From NCBI RefSeq assembly GCF_000952855.1, contig NZ_JSVU01000009.1:1-64000 (forward strand): a stretch of DNA of 64,000 bases, given 5' to 3'. Below are positions 35,085 through 43,702 of the stretch, piece after piece. A model generated the notes under the pieces. It ran no database searches, was not told where the DNA came from, and saw only the letters and a program-made list of their open reading frames with translations. Numbering within the stretch: position 1 is the stretch's first letter; each line of letters begins with the position of its first letter. The position numbers and the translations under genes are program-made. The DNA is from Aequorivita vladivostokensis (GTDB lineage Bacteria; Bacteroidota; Bacteroidia; Flavobacteriales; Flavobacteriaceae).

Positions 35085-35512
35085 ATTAAACTATCCCTTT
35101 TAGGTTCAGCAATTGTCCTTTCTTTATTCTGCTGTGATTCTACACTATCGTTACGCTTTCTGTCCAGATCGCGTATGCTATCCAATTTTTTCTCCATTGC
35201 AACCAGTCTGGCCTCGACTTTTTGAAAAATATCCAGATACATATTTATATCTGCAGCATAATAATCATTGCTTTTTGCGAATTGGACGCTGTCCACTTCA
35301 AATTTTTTGAAAATCAACGAATCTACCTGGATTCCCTTGTCAATAATAGCCTGATTGTTTACGCTGCGGGCGGCGTTTGCCAGATAGGCCTCGGTAAGCA
35401 CATCTACCATCTTTTCTTTGGAAATAAGATTTTTTGGCTTCTCCGGCCGCTCTACATTTTGGCAGCCTAAAATGCTTAGAATCAATACAAAGATGGGAAC
35501 CCAATGTTTCAT
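35081..35512 (-). CDS. DUF4296 lipoprotein
   Basis: 143 residues. The lipobox is LSILGC (Cys about 17). The DUF4296 domain follows (KNLISKEKMVDVLTEAYLANAARSV, then VDSLIFKKFEVDSVQFAKSNDYYAADINMY), and a charged helical C-terminus ends in a short disordered tail. The function is unknown. The gene overlaps pyrC by one base (start ATG at 35512, pyrC stop at 35512-35514), so it is cotranscribed. This pyrC-DUF4296 arrangement is, from memory, frequent in Flavobacteriaceae. Confidence 0.85.
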   Translation of the reverse strand: MKHWVPIFVLILSILGCQNVERPEKPKNLISKEKMVDVLTEAYLANAARSVNNQAIIDKGIQVDSLIFKKFEVDSVQFAKSNDYYAADINMYLDIFQKVEARLVAMEKKLDSIRDLDRKRNDSVESQQNKERTIAEPKRDSLI

Positions 35513-36852
35513 TATCTGTTAAAGGTAAGGCGTTCGGGATTGCTTTTATTCGGAAATTTTGAATTTTCATAAACCACTACTCCGTTCACCAAGGTATGCG
35601 TAACCCGCGATTTGAAGATGGTTCCCTCAAATGGCGACCAACCGCATTTGTAAAGCAGGTTTTCCTTTTTAACGGTCCAGGGAGAATTGAGGTCGACCAA
35701 AACCAAGTCTGCCTTGTACCCTTTGCGGATATATCCACGTTCCTTTATCTGAAAGAGGATTGCAGGGTTGTGTGCAAATTTTTCAACTATTTTTTCCAAA
35801 GAAATTTTTCCCTTGTGGTGCATTTCCAAAAGAGCTACCAGTGCATGCTGCACCAACGGTCCACCCGAGGGGGCATTTAGATATTTATTGTTCTTCTCTT
35901 CCAGGGTATGCGGCGCGTGGTCGGTAGCTATCACGTCTATTCGGTCGTCCAGCAACGCTTTTAGCAACCCGTCCCTGTCTTTTTCGGTTTTTACCGCGGG
36001 GTTCCATTTTATTTTGGTGCCCTTTGTTTTGTAATCTTCTTCGGTGAACCACAAATGGTGAATACACACTTCGGCAGTAATTTTCTTTTCCGCCAGCGGT
36101 TTTTTATTGCTGAAAAGATGCGTTTCCTTTTCCGTGGAAAGATGAAAAACGTGGAGTCGTGCCCCTGTTTTTTGGGCCAGTTTTATAGCATTTGACGATG
36201 AAATATAACATGCCTCCTCGCTCCGAATTTTTGGGTGGAGTTCTATTGGAATGTCCTCGCCATATTCCGATTTATATTTTTCAAGATTGTTTTTTATAGT
36301 TGTTTCATCCTCGCAGTGTGCGGAAATGAGCAATTTGGTTTTGCTGAAAATTTCTTCCAAAATTTTTGGATTGTCCACCAACATATTTCCTGTGGAAGAG
36401 CCCAAAAACAGTTTTAATCCCGCTACTTTTTGGGGATCTACTTTTAAAATTTCATCCAAATTATCATTGGTCCCGCCAAACATAAAGGAATAATTGGCCC
36501 ACGAAGTTTTGGCGGCAATATCAAATTTTTCTTCCAGCAATTCAATGGTCGTGGCCTGCGGCACGGTGTTCGGCATCTCGATAAAAGAAGTAATCCCCCC
36601 CGCCACGGCAGCTTTCGATTCGGTTTCAATAGTGGCTTTGTGGGTCAGTCCCGGCTCGCGAAAATGAACTTGGTCGTCAATCATTCCCGGCAGCAGATAG
36701 CTTCCATCGGCATCAATCACCTTGGTATCGGCAGATTTTGCACTAATGGTTTCGGAAATTTCGGCAATACGACCATCCTGCACCAGCACATCGCCCTTTA
36801 TGATTTTACCTTCGTTTACAATATTTGCGTTTTTAATTAAAACTGCTTTCAT
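35512..36852 (-). CDS. pyrC: Dihydroorotase
   Basis: 446 residues from ATG 36852 ([16 protein letters not shown]); a longer frame to 36882 adds only ten unrelated residues. Amidohydrolase fold: metal motif [18 protein letters not shown] (about 58-75; the first position of the usual DxHxH is QVH), AHCEDE, the HVFHLST region and [12 protein letters not shown] (about 300). It closes carbamoyl-aspartate to dihydroorotate in pyrimidine synthesis. It lies in a minus-strand unit behind the DPM1-like gene and is coupled to DUF4296. Confidence 0.92.
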   Translation of the reverse strand: MKAVLIKNANIVNEGKIIKGDVLVQDGRIAEISETISAKSADTKVIDADGSYLLPGMIDDQVHFREPGLTHKATIETESKAAVAGGITSFIEMPNTVPQATTIELLEEKFDIAAKTSWANYSFMFGGTNDNLDEILKVDPQKVAGLKLFLGSSTGNMLVDNPKILEEIFSKTKLLISAHCEDETTIKNNLEKYKSEYGEDIPIELHPKIRSEEACYISSSNAIKLAQKTGARLHVFHLSTEKETHLFSNKKPLAEKKITAEVCIHHLWFTEEDYKTKGTKIKWNPAVKTEKDRDGLLKALLDDRIDVIATDHAPHTLEEKNNKYLNAPSGGPLVQHALVALLEMHHKGKISLEKIVEKFAHNPAILFQIKERGYIRKGYKADLVLVDLNSPWTVKKENLLYKCGWSPFEGTIFKSRVTHTLVNGVVVYENSKFPNKSNPERLTFNR

Positions 36853-36922
36853 TTGGTTTTTATATGCTTCTTTTAAAGACAATTCAGAACATTTTAATCA
36901 ATGTTCCCCGCTTTATAAAAAA

Positions 36923-37672
36923 TTAGTGAAAAGATGTTTTATTAAATCTTTTCTTATTAAATACACTTTTAAATTTCATTGCAATTACTCCAAAAATAGC
37001 TTCGGAAATAATGCCCGAACTCATTTTTGACTCGCCTTTGGTACGGTCGGTAAAAATTACCGGCACTTCCTTTATCTTGAATTTGCTCAAGTAGGCCTTA
37101 AATTTCATTTCAATCTGAAATGCGTAGCCCACAAAACGAATGTTGTCCAAGTTTATTTTCTCCAGCACGCGTCTTCGGTAACAAATAAATCCGGCGGTGG
37201 TATCGTAAATATCGATTCCCATTACAAACTGCACATATTTTGAAGCCAACCACGACATCAGCACGCGGCTCATAGGCCAGTTTACCACATTTACGCCCTT
37301 CACGTAACGCGAGCCTATGGCTACATCGTTCCCTTCTTTGTGGCAGGCGTTGAAAAGCCTTATCAGGTCGTTGGGGTTGTGTGAAAAATCGGCGTCCATT
37401 TCAAAAATGTAGTCGTAGCCGTGCTGCAATGCCCACTTAAATCCTGCTATATAGGCCGTTCCCAGACCGGTTTTTTCGGCTCTTTTCAGCAAAAAAAGTT
37501 TTTCGGGATAGGTTTTGAAATTTTCCTCAACCACAGTCGCCGTGCCGTCCGGCGAATTGTCGTCCACCACCAAAACGTGAAATTCACGCTGTAATGAAAA
37601 AACCGTACGCAGCAGCCGCTCTATATTTTCAATTTCATTGTAGGTTGGCACCACCACTACCGCCTTGGACAT
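36923..37672 (-). CDS. Polyprenol monophosphomannose synthase-like glycosyltransferase (GT2)
   Basis: 249 residues. GT-A fold with VVVPTYNEIENIERLL at the start, LVVDDNSPDGTATVV and FEMDADFSHNP (DxD metal site), and the DPM1-like QIEMKFKAYLSKFKIKEVPVIFTDRTKGESKMS. No membrane domain, like the soluble DPM1 class. It would transfer mannose or a related sugar from GDP to a polyprenyl phosphate at the inner membrane. The start MSKAVVVVPTYNE is clear. It precedes pyrC by 70 nt and is divergent from the DUF4271 gene. Confidence 0.88.
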   Translation of the reverse strand: MSKAVVVVPTYNEIENIERLLRTVFSLQREFHVLVVDDNSPDGTATVVEENFKTYPEKLFLLKRAEKTGLGTAYIAGFKWALQHGYDYIFEMDADFSHNPNDLIRLFNACHKEGNDVAIGSRYVKGVNVVNWPMSRVLMSWLASKYVQFVMGIDIYDTTAGFICYRRRVLEKINLDNIRFVGYAFQIEMKFKAYLSKFKIKEVPVIFTDRTKGESKMSSGIISEAIFGVIAMKFKSVFNKKRFNKTSFH

Positions 37673-37781
37673 ACTGCAATTTTAGCGCAAATGTACCGTT
37701 TTTTGAAGAAATAAATGTGAAGTAAATTCTAATTGAGTCCTAAAAAAGGAAAATTATTTTACAGTACCTTTACCGGAAAAA

Positions 37782-38441
37782 TTGAAGGTGGATTTCAGCG
37801 AAAGACTTATTGCGCCTACTGACTTTGCAACCTATTTGTTGGCGGCATGCTTCATTCTCTATGCCCTGGCCAAATATTTTTACCCCAAACGCTTCCACGA
37901 ATTTTCCATGTTGCCCATTACCAATCAGTACTTTTTTGTTCACGGCAAAAATGACGAATTGAACCATCCTTTTAACATCATGCTGTTCGCGGCACAGATA
38001 CTATGCGTTTCCATTTTTGTCTTTTTGCTTTTTAAGGTTTTTAACCCTTCGGAAATAGAAAGCAATGAATGGTTGTTTCTTCAAATTTGTACGGCCTACA
38101 GTGTTTTTGTACTGATAAAATTTTCTTTGGAAAAAATTGTCGCAAATATTTTTTCGATGGATGCCCTTATCAACAATTATCTGTACCAAAAATTGAGTTA
38201 TCGCAACTTTTTGGGAATTTTGTTCTTTGCGGGCAATCTTTTTTTCCTGTACGTATATCCGCCCACCGCAACAGGCTTGCTCATTTTTGGCGGATGTTTG
38301 TTGGCCCTAAACGCTATTGCGCTGCTTTACAGCTACAAGAAAAACGGAAAATTGATATTAGGCAATTTCTTCTATTTTATTTTGTATCTTTGCGCACTTG
38401 AAATTTCCCCTTATATTATTCTTTATAAAAGCTTTGTATAA
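37782..38441 (+). CDS. DUF4271 membrane protein
   Basis: 219 residues with about six membrane helices (about 17-33, 70-90, 105-125, 140-160, 165-185 and 195-215). A DUF4271 protein by length, topology and its position before hemD, an order I recall from many flavobacteria. No ATG is available; TTG 37782 is the best start (frame closed at 37734). The function is unknown. hemD follows after 32 nt, and a -7-like TATCTTTG (38385-38392) inside its 3' end may give hemD a second promoter. Confidence 0.83.
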   Translation: MKVDFSERLIAPTDFATYLLAACFILYALAKYFYPKRFHEFSMLPITNQYFFVHGKNDELNHPFNIMLFAAQILCVSIFVFLLFKVFNPSEIESNEWLFLQICTAYSVFVLIKFSLEKIVANIFSMDALINNYLYQKLSYRNFLGILFFAGNLFFLYVYPPTATGLLIFGGCLLALNAIALLYSYKKNGKLILGNFFYFILYLCALEISPYIILYKSFV

Positions 38442-38473
38442 GGTATATTATTCTAAAAAAATCAGGACTATCT

Positions 38474-39223
38474 ATGAAAGTGAAAACTATTTTGGTTTCC
38501 CAGCCCGAGCCTAAAATTGAAAACTCTCCTTATTTCGATTTGATCGAAAAACAAAAGGTAAAAATAGATTTTCGGCCTTTCATACACGTAGAAGGCGTAT
38601 CTGGTAAAGATGTCCGGGCCCAAAAGGTTGATCTCAATAAATATACTGCTATAATTCTTACAAGCCGAAACTCTGTGGACCATTATTTCAGAATCGCAGA
38701 AGAGCTGCGTTTTAAGGTGCCGGACACTATGAAGTATTTCTGCTTGAGCGAGGCTGTAGCCTACTACCTTCAAAAATATGTGGTTTACAGAAAGCGCAAG
38801 ATTTATGTGGGGAAAAGGACTTTTTCTGAACTTGCGCCACTTATAAAAAAATATAAAAACGAGAAATTCCTACTTCCCTCTTCTGATAAATTGAAGCCTG
38901 AAGTTCCCGAAGTACTCAACGAACTGAAGGTGGATTGGAAAGAAGCTACTTTTTACAAAACCGTAATCAGCGATCTTTCAGATCTGCGCGATGTGTATTA
39001 TGATATTTTGGTGTTTTTCAGCCCCAGTGGAATACAGTCGCTTTTGGAAAACTTTCCAGATTTCAAACAGAACGAAACGCGCATCGCGGTTTTTGGAAAT
39101 ACTACCGTAAAAGCCGCCACCGAGGTAGGCCTGCGTGTAGATATACAAGCCCCAACCCCCGAGACACCGTCTATGACGATGGCTTTGGAAAAGTACATTA
39201 AAGAGGTTAACAACAAAAAATAA
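38474..39223 (+). CDS. hemD: Uroporphyrinogen-III synthase
   Basis: 249 residues with the two alpha-beta domains of HemD, low in sequence conservation as usual. Visible landmarks are TAIILTSRNSVDHYF (about 55-70), PSSDKLKPEVPEVL, DILVFFSPSGIQSLL (about 175) and IAVFGNTTVKAATEVGLRVDI (about 203). It closes hydroxymethylbilane to uroporphyrinogen III in haem synthesis. Last gene of the DUF4271-hemD unit, ended by the terminator at 39244. Confidence 0.9.
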   Translation: MKVKTILVSQPEPKIENSPYFDLIEKQKVKIDFRPFIHVEGVSGKDVRAQKVDLNKYTAIILTSRNSVDHYFRIAEELRFKVPDTMKYFCLSEAVAYYLQKYVVYRKRKIYVGKRTFSELAPLIKKYKNEKFLLPSSDKLKPEVPEVLNELKVDWKEATFYKTVISDLSDLRDVYYDILVFFSPSGIQSLLENFPDFKQNETRIAVFGNTTVKAATEVGLRVDIQAPTPETPSMTMALEKYIKEVNNKK

Positions 39224-39243
39224 GCTCGATTTAATTGCAATAA

Positions 39244-39276
39244 AAAAAGGCTTGCCGCACTGGCAAGCCTTTTTGT
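39244..39276. terminator. Bidirectional terminator between hemD and pckA
   Basis: The perfect stem AAAGGCTTGCC/GGCAAGCCTTT with a 5-nt loop has A and T tracts on both sides, between convergent genes. Confidence 0.92.
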
Positions 39277-39293
39277 TTTAAGCTATTTTGATT

Positions 39294-40895
39294 TTAAGCC
39301 GAAGCGGGAGCCCCTGAAAGGATTTCTTCATTGGCATAGGACTCAAACTTGGTGAAATTCTCTTTAAACGAATTCGCCAATTCCTTGGCTTGAATGTCGT
39401 AGGCCTTTTTGTTTTTCCACGTTTCCTTTGGGTTTAATATTTCCGAAGGAACGTTGGGGCAAGATTTAGGCATCATCAAATTGAAAATAGGGTGCTTTTC
39501 AAATTCCACATCCTTCAACTTTCCTTCCAACGCAGCAGCAATCATTGCTCTTGTGTATTTCAGTTTCATTCTGCTACCTACGCCGTATGGCCCTCCGGTC
39601 CAACCGGTATTGATCAACCAAACATTCACGCCGGAATCTTTCATCTTTTTGCTCAACATTTCAGCATATTCCGTAGGGTGAAGCGGCATAAACGGCGCTC
39701 CAAAACACGCGGAAAAGTTTGGGGTCGGCTCGTTGATTCCTTCTTCCGTACCCGCAACTTTAGCCGTATAACCACTTATGAAATGGTAAGCAGCCTGCCC
39801 CGGAGTAAGTTTTGAAATGGGAGGCAAAACGCCAAAGGCATCTGCCGTCAAAAAGAAAATATTCTTCGGATTGTAGCCAATGGAAGGCACTTGGATGTTC
39901 TTTATGTGATAGATAGGATAACTTACCCTTGTATTTTGCGTGATGGAAGTATCGGCAAAGTCAACTTCGCCATTTTCGTCCATCACTACATTTTCCAACA
40001 ATGCTCCAGGTTTTATTGCATTGTAAATGTCTGGTTCCTGTTCTTCGGTCAAGTTTATAACCTTTGCGTAGCAACCGCCTTCAAAGTTGAAGATTTTATT
40101 ATCCTCAGTCCAGCCGTGTTCGTCATCGCCAATCAATTTACGGTCTGGATCTGCGGATAGCGTTGTCTTTCCCGTTCCGGAAAGACCGAAGAAAATAGCG
40201 GTCTCGCCATCGTCGCCAACGTTTGCCGAGCAGTGCATTGGCATCGTATTTTTATCAACCGGAAGTATGAAATTAAGCGCAGAAAATATACCTTTTTTAA
40301 TTTCGCCAGTATAACCGGTACCGCCAATTAAGGCAATTTTTCGGGTAAAGTTCAGGATAGCGAAGTTATGCTGGCGCGTTCCGTCAACTTCAGGATCGGC
40401 TGTAAATCCCGGGGCATTTACAATAAGCCATTCTGGGTCAAAAGACGCCAATTCCTCTGCCGTAGGGCGAAGGAACATGTTGTGGGCAAACATATTGGAC
40501 CACGGCGTTTCATTGATAACACGTATGTTCAATTTGTATTCCTCGTCGGCGCAGGCATAACTGTCGCGCACGTAAATTTCCTTTTCGGAAAGATAATCAA
40601 CAACCTTATCATAAAGTCTATCAAACATATCGGGAGGAAATGGAATGTTGATATTTCCCCACCACACCTTTTCGCGTGTAACATCGTCCTTAACAATAAA
40701 TCTGTCCTTGGGGGATCTTCCTGTAAATTCTCCAGTATTTACAGCCAAGGCGCCGCTCGCAGCTTCTTTTCCTTGACCTTTTTGCAATGTTTCGTTGTGA
40801 AGTTCTTCAGAAGAAAGTTGATATTTAACTTTTGCATTCTTGATTCCGTATTTTTCAACTGAAATCGTTTTTGTAGCTTGGTTTTTATCGACCAT
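39294..40895 (-). CDS. pckA: Phosphoenolpyruvate carboxykinase (ATP)
   Basis: 533 residues from ATG 40895. The longer frame to 40931 is excluded because the promoter box at 40920-40927 lies inside it. ATP-type PEPCK motifs are GEFTGRSPKDRFIV (about 50), HCSANVGDDGETAIFFGLSGTGKTTLSADP (kinase-1 P-loop, about 225-255) and IGDDEHGW (kinase-2). It makes phosphoenolpyruvate from oxaloacetate, the first step of gluconeogenesis, as expected for growth on peptides and amino acids. Monocistronic. Confidence 0.97.
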   Translation of the reverse strand: MVDKNQATKTISVEKYGIKNAKVKYQLSSEELHNETLQKGQGKEAASGALAVNTGEFTGRSPKDRFIVKDDVTREKVWWGNINIPFPPDMFDRLYDKVVDYLSEKEIYVRDSYACADEEYKLNIRVINETPWSNMFAHNMFLRPTAEELASFDPEWLIVNAPGFTADPEVDGTRQHNFAILNFTRKIALIGGTGYTGEIKKGIFSALNFILPVDKNTMPMHCSANVGDDGETAIFFGLSGTGKTTLSADPDRKLIGDDEHGWTEDNKIFNFEGGCYAKVINLTEEQEPDIYNAIKPGALLENVVMDENGEVDFADTSITQNTRVSYPIYHIKNIQVPSIGYNPKNIFFLTADAFGVLPPISKLTPGQAAYHFISGYTAKVAGTEEGINEPTPNFSACFGAPFMPLHPTEYAEMLSKKMKDSGVNVWLINTGWTGGPYGVGSRMKLKYTRAMIAAALEGKLKDVEFEKHPIFNLMMPKSCPNVPSEILNPKETWKNKKAYDIQAKELANSFKENFTKFESYANEEILSGAPASA

Positions 40896-40919
40896 ACCTT
40901 TTTTAAATTTTGTAGAGTA

Positions 40920-40927
40920 CAAAAGTA
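40920..40927 (-). promoter_or_regulatory. pckA promoter -7 box
   Basis: TACTTTTG on the minus strand, 24 nt upstream of ATG 40895. It settles the start choice for pckA. Confidence 0.6.
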
Positions 40928-40965
40928 GCAAATCTAAAAGAGATTGAAGAAAATATGAAACAGAT

Positions 40966-41364
40966 TTATTGCTTCTTTAACGTAAGCATTCTATAAGCAA
41001 ACAAAAACCACCCGAGAATAAACATAAGCCCGCCGATTGGGGTTACAAATCCTATTTTAGCTGCATTAAAAGGCAAAATAGCATTCAGCGCAAGCAGATA
41101 GATAGAACCCGAAAAAAGCAGTATGCCAAGGATAAAAAACCAAAATACGGTTTTTTTTATTTTTTCCGGAATGGAAGGCGCCAAGCCCACGGCCAAAATA
41201 GCGAGGCAATGGTACATTTGGTACCGTATTCCGGTTTCAAAGGTAGTGAGTGCGGCAGCGTCAACCATATTCTTTAATCCGTGGGCGCCGAAAGCTCCCA
41301 TTGCTATTGTAGCGGCGGCAAGAAATGAAGCCGTGACCACCATATTTTTATCGAAAACCGTCAT
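40966..41364 (-). CDS. DUF423 membrane protein
   Basis: 132 residues with four membrane helices. The family signature FLAAATIAMGAFGAHGLK is near the N-terminus, then FETGIRYQMYHCLAILAVGL, and a C-terminal PIGGLMFILGWFLFAY. Related proteins (YgdD/YwdK) are inner-membrane proteins without firm function. Its start is 72 nt from the divergent saccharopine dehydrogenase-like gene. Confidence 0.92.
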   Translation of the reverse strand: MTVFDKNMVVTASFLAAATIAMGAFGAHGLKNMVDAAALTTFETGIRYQMYHCLAILAVGLAPSIPEKIKKTVFWFFILGILLFSGSIYLLALNAILPFNAAKIGFVTPIGGLMFILGWFLFAYRMLTLKKQ

Positions 41365-41435
41365 TTTTAAAATTTGGAATTAGTAATTTCGTCCTTTACA
41401 AAATCTATCTCCAAAGTTAACAAAAAACTCCCCCA

Positions 41436-42803
41436 ATGAGAAACATATTAATTATCGGCGCAGGAAGATCTGCCACAAGTTTAATCCGTTATTTGCTGGA
41501 CAAAAGCGAAAAAGAAGACCTTTTTATAACCATTGGGGACATATCCATTCAATCTGCGCAGAAGTTCACCTCAAACCACCCAAACGCCCGCGGGATTATG
41601 CTCGACGTTTTTAACGATGTGCAAAGAAAGGAAGCGGTAGAAAACAGCGATTTGGTAATCTCCATGCTTCCCGCACGCTACCATATTGAAGTCGCCCGCG
41701 ACTGTATTGAATTTGGAAAACATATGGTTACGGCCTCTTACGTGAGCAAAGAAATGCAAGCGCTGAACCACAAAGCCGAATCAAAAGGACTGGTTTTTAT
41801 GAATGAAATCGGTCTCGACCCCGGAGTGGACCATATGAGTGCGATGCAGGTAATAGACAGAATACGCGCCAAAGGCGGAAAAATGCTGTTGTTTGAATCG
41901 TTTTGTGGCGGGTTGATTGCGCCGGAAAGCGACGACAACCTTTGGAATTACAAATTCACTTGGAATCCGCGAAACGTAGTTTTGGCAGGACAGGGCGGCG
42001 CTGCGGAATTTATTCAGGAAGGAAAATACAAGTATATTCCATATCACAGACTTTTCCGAAGAACAGAATTTATCAATATTGAAGGGTATGGCAAATTTGA
42101 AGTGTATGCCAACCGAAATTCCTTACAATACCAATCAATTTATGGGCTGGATAATATTTTAACGCTTTACCGCGGAACCATTCGCCGTGTTGGTTTCAGC
42201 CGCGCGTGGAATATGTTTGTTCAATTGGGAATGACCGACGACAGCTACACCATTCCCGATTCGGAAAACATGAGCTATCGCGACTTTGTAAACCTATTTC
42301 TTCCCTATTCGCCTTCAGATACGGTGGAATTGAAACTTCGCCACGCCCTGAAAATAGACCAGGACGATTTAATGTGGGAAAAACTGGAAGAGCTTGATCT
42401 TTTCACCAAGGAAAAAAAGTTGGGAATTAAAGATGCTACACCCGCCATGGGGCTTCAAAAAATATTGGAGGACAAATGGACACTGGCACCGCACGATAAG
42501 GATATGATCGTGATGTACCACAAATTTGGATACCAACTGAATGGAAAAAAATATCAAATAGACAGCCACATGACTCTTATTGGCGAAGACCAGACCCATA
42601 CGGCAATGGCAAAAACCGTGGGGCTTCCGGTAGCAATTGCCGCCCTGAAAATTTTAAATGAGGAAATAACCACGCCCGGCGTACAGCTTCCAATCGCGAA
42701 AGAAGTTTACGAACCAATACTAAAGGAACTGGAAGAAAACGGAATTATCTTTCACGAGAAAGAAGTGGATTATTTGGGATACAATCCAGACAACCTTCAT
42801 TAA
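41436..42803 (+). CDS. Saccharopine dehydrogenase family protein (LYS9-like)
   Basis: 455 residues: N-terminal Rossmann fold ILIIGAGRSATSLIRYLL, the central substrate domain with GLDPGVDHMSAMQVID (about 126-141), and a C-terminal part returning to the Rossmann domain (TMAKTVGLPVAIAALKILN). The length and these motifs fit the glutamate-forming saccharopine reductase/dehydrogenase group. With glutaryl-CoA dehydrogenase in the same window it suggests lysine catabolism by the saccharopine and aminoadipate route, though the direction cannot be read from sequence. Single gene with terminator 42824. Confidence 0.88.
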   Translation: MRNILIIGAGRSATSLIRYLLDKSEKEDLFITIGDISIQSAQKFTSNHPNARGIMLDVFNDVQRKEAVENSDLVISMLPARYHIEVARDCIEFGKHMVTASYVSKEMQALNHKAESKGLVFMNEIGLDPGVDHMSAMQVIDRIRAKGGKMLLFESFCGGLIAPESDDNLWNYKFTWNPRNVVLAGQGGAAEFIQEGKYKYIPYHRLFRRTEFINIEGYGKFEVYANRNSLQYQSIYGLDNILTLYRGTIRRVGFSRAWNMFVQLGMTDDSYTIPDSENMSYRDFVNLFLPYSPSDTVELKLRHALKIDQDDLMWEKLEELDLFTKEKKLGIKDATPAMGLQKILEDKWTLAPHDKDMIVMYHKFGYQLNGKKYQIDSHMTLIGEDQTHTAMAKTVGLPVAIAALKILNEEITTPGVQLPIAKEVYEPILKELEENGIIFHEKEVDYLGYNPDNLH

Positions 42804-42823
42804 AAGCATCTTCTTTAAACACC

Positions 42824-42857
42824 AAACCCGCCCATAAAAATAGGCGGGTTTGTTTTT
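42824..42857. terminator. Terminator between the saccharopine dehydrogenase-like and Zn-peptidase genes
   Basis: The stem AAACCCGCC/GGCGGGTTT with a 10-nt loop is followed by TGTTTTT, between convergent genes. Confidence 0.88.
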
Positions 42858-42873
42858 GCATTAAATTTTTCTT

Positions 42874-43566
42874 CTAATCGCGACTTCCCAAGAAGATAGA
42901 AATAAAATATAGTAGTGTTGCCAAGGAACCAATTGCCGCCACCACATAGGTTCTAGCTGCCCATTTCAACGCATCCTTTGCGCCTTCGTGTTCCTGTGGC
43001 GTAACCATATTATTGGTTTCCAACCAGACTAGCGCACGCTTACTGGCGTCAAATTCCACCGGCAGGGTGATGAAGGCAAAAGCCGTGGTTACCGCAAAAA
43101 GTAAAATACCGATCCCGAAAACCCAGCTGCCAATTGCCGAACCTGTGGCAAACAAAATAAGGCCAGCCATGATTACAAAGTTGGAAAGTTTGCTCGAAAC
43201 GCTTACCGCGGGAACGATGGTGGAGCGCAATTTCAGCCAACTGTAAGCAGTAGCGTGTTGCACGGCGTGGCCGCACTCGTGGGCCGCAACCGCTGCCGCC
43301 GCAGCATTTCGCTGCATATAAACTGGCTCGCTCAAATTCACCGTTTTCTTTGATGGATCGTAATGGTCGGTCAATTGACCGGGGACCGAAATAACTTGCA
43401 CATCGGTAATGCCGTTGTCGGCGAGCATTTTTTCGGCAATTTCCTTTCCGCTCATTCCATTTTGAAGGTGGATTTTGCTGTATTCCTTAAACTTGCTTTT
43501 CAATTTGTGGCTTACGTACCAACTCACCAAAAAGATTAATCCTGCAATTATATAGTATCCAAACAT
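42874..43566 (-). CDS. Membrane zinc metallopeptidase (YugP/DUF2224 family)
   Basis: 230 residues. An N-terminal membrane helix (about 3-20) precedes a domain with the zinc motif AAVAAHECGHAVQHA (HExxH as HECGH, about 91-95). Two or three further helices follow (about 115-160 and 205-225). The family is widespread and membrane bound; substrates are unknown. Monocistronic; the gap upstream holds heptad and inverted repeats (43577-43668). Confidence 0.9.
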   Translation of the reverse strand: MFGYYIIAGLIFLVSWYVSHKLKSKFKEYSKIHLQNGMSGKEIAEKMLADNGITDVQVISVPGQLTDHYDPSKKTVNLSEPVYMQRNAAAAAVAAHECGHAVQHATAYSWLKLRSTIVPAVSVSSKLSNFVIMAGLILFATGSAIGSWVFGIGILLFAVTTAFAFITLPVEFDASKRALVWLETNNMVTPQEHEGAKDALKWAARTYVVAAIGSLATLLYFISIFLGSRD

Positions 43567-43576
43567 AGGTTTTATT

Positions 43577-43668
43577 GTTTAAAGTTTGTTGTTTATAGTT
43601 TTTCTCTGTGTTCTTTGTCTTTGTGGTAAAAATTTTAATAACCACAGAGACACAGAGGCCACAGAGAT
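43577..43668. repeat. Heptad tract plus long inverted repeat between Zn-peptidase and leuS
   Basis: 43577-43604 is four 7-bp units GTTTAAA, GTTTGTT, GTTTATA, GTTTTTC. It is followed by an imperfect inverted repeat whose arms (TTTCTCTGTG...TTTGTGGT at 43601-43627 and ACCACAGAG...CACAGAGAT at 43641-43668) are themselves CACAGAG-type direct repeats. Eight T follow on the plus strand, but no plus-strand gene ends here. Confidence 0.75.
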
Positions 43669-43702
43669 TTTTTTTACAATATAGCAAATAGTGTGCAAAT
43701 TT

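Noticed and set aside
43601-43668. Terminator for leuS or the Zn peptidase
   Set aside because: Both neighbours are on the minus strand and the T run follows on the plus strand. The arms are CACAGAG repeats, so I call it a repeat element.
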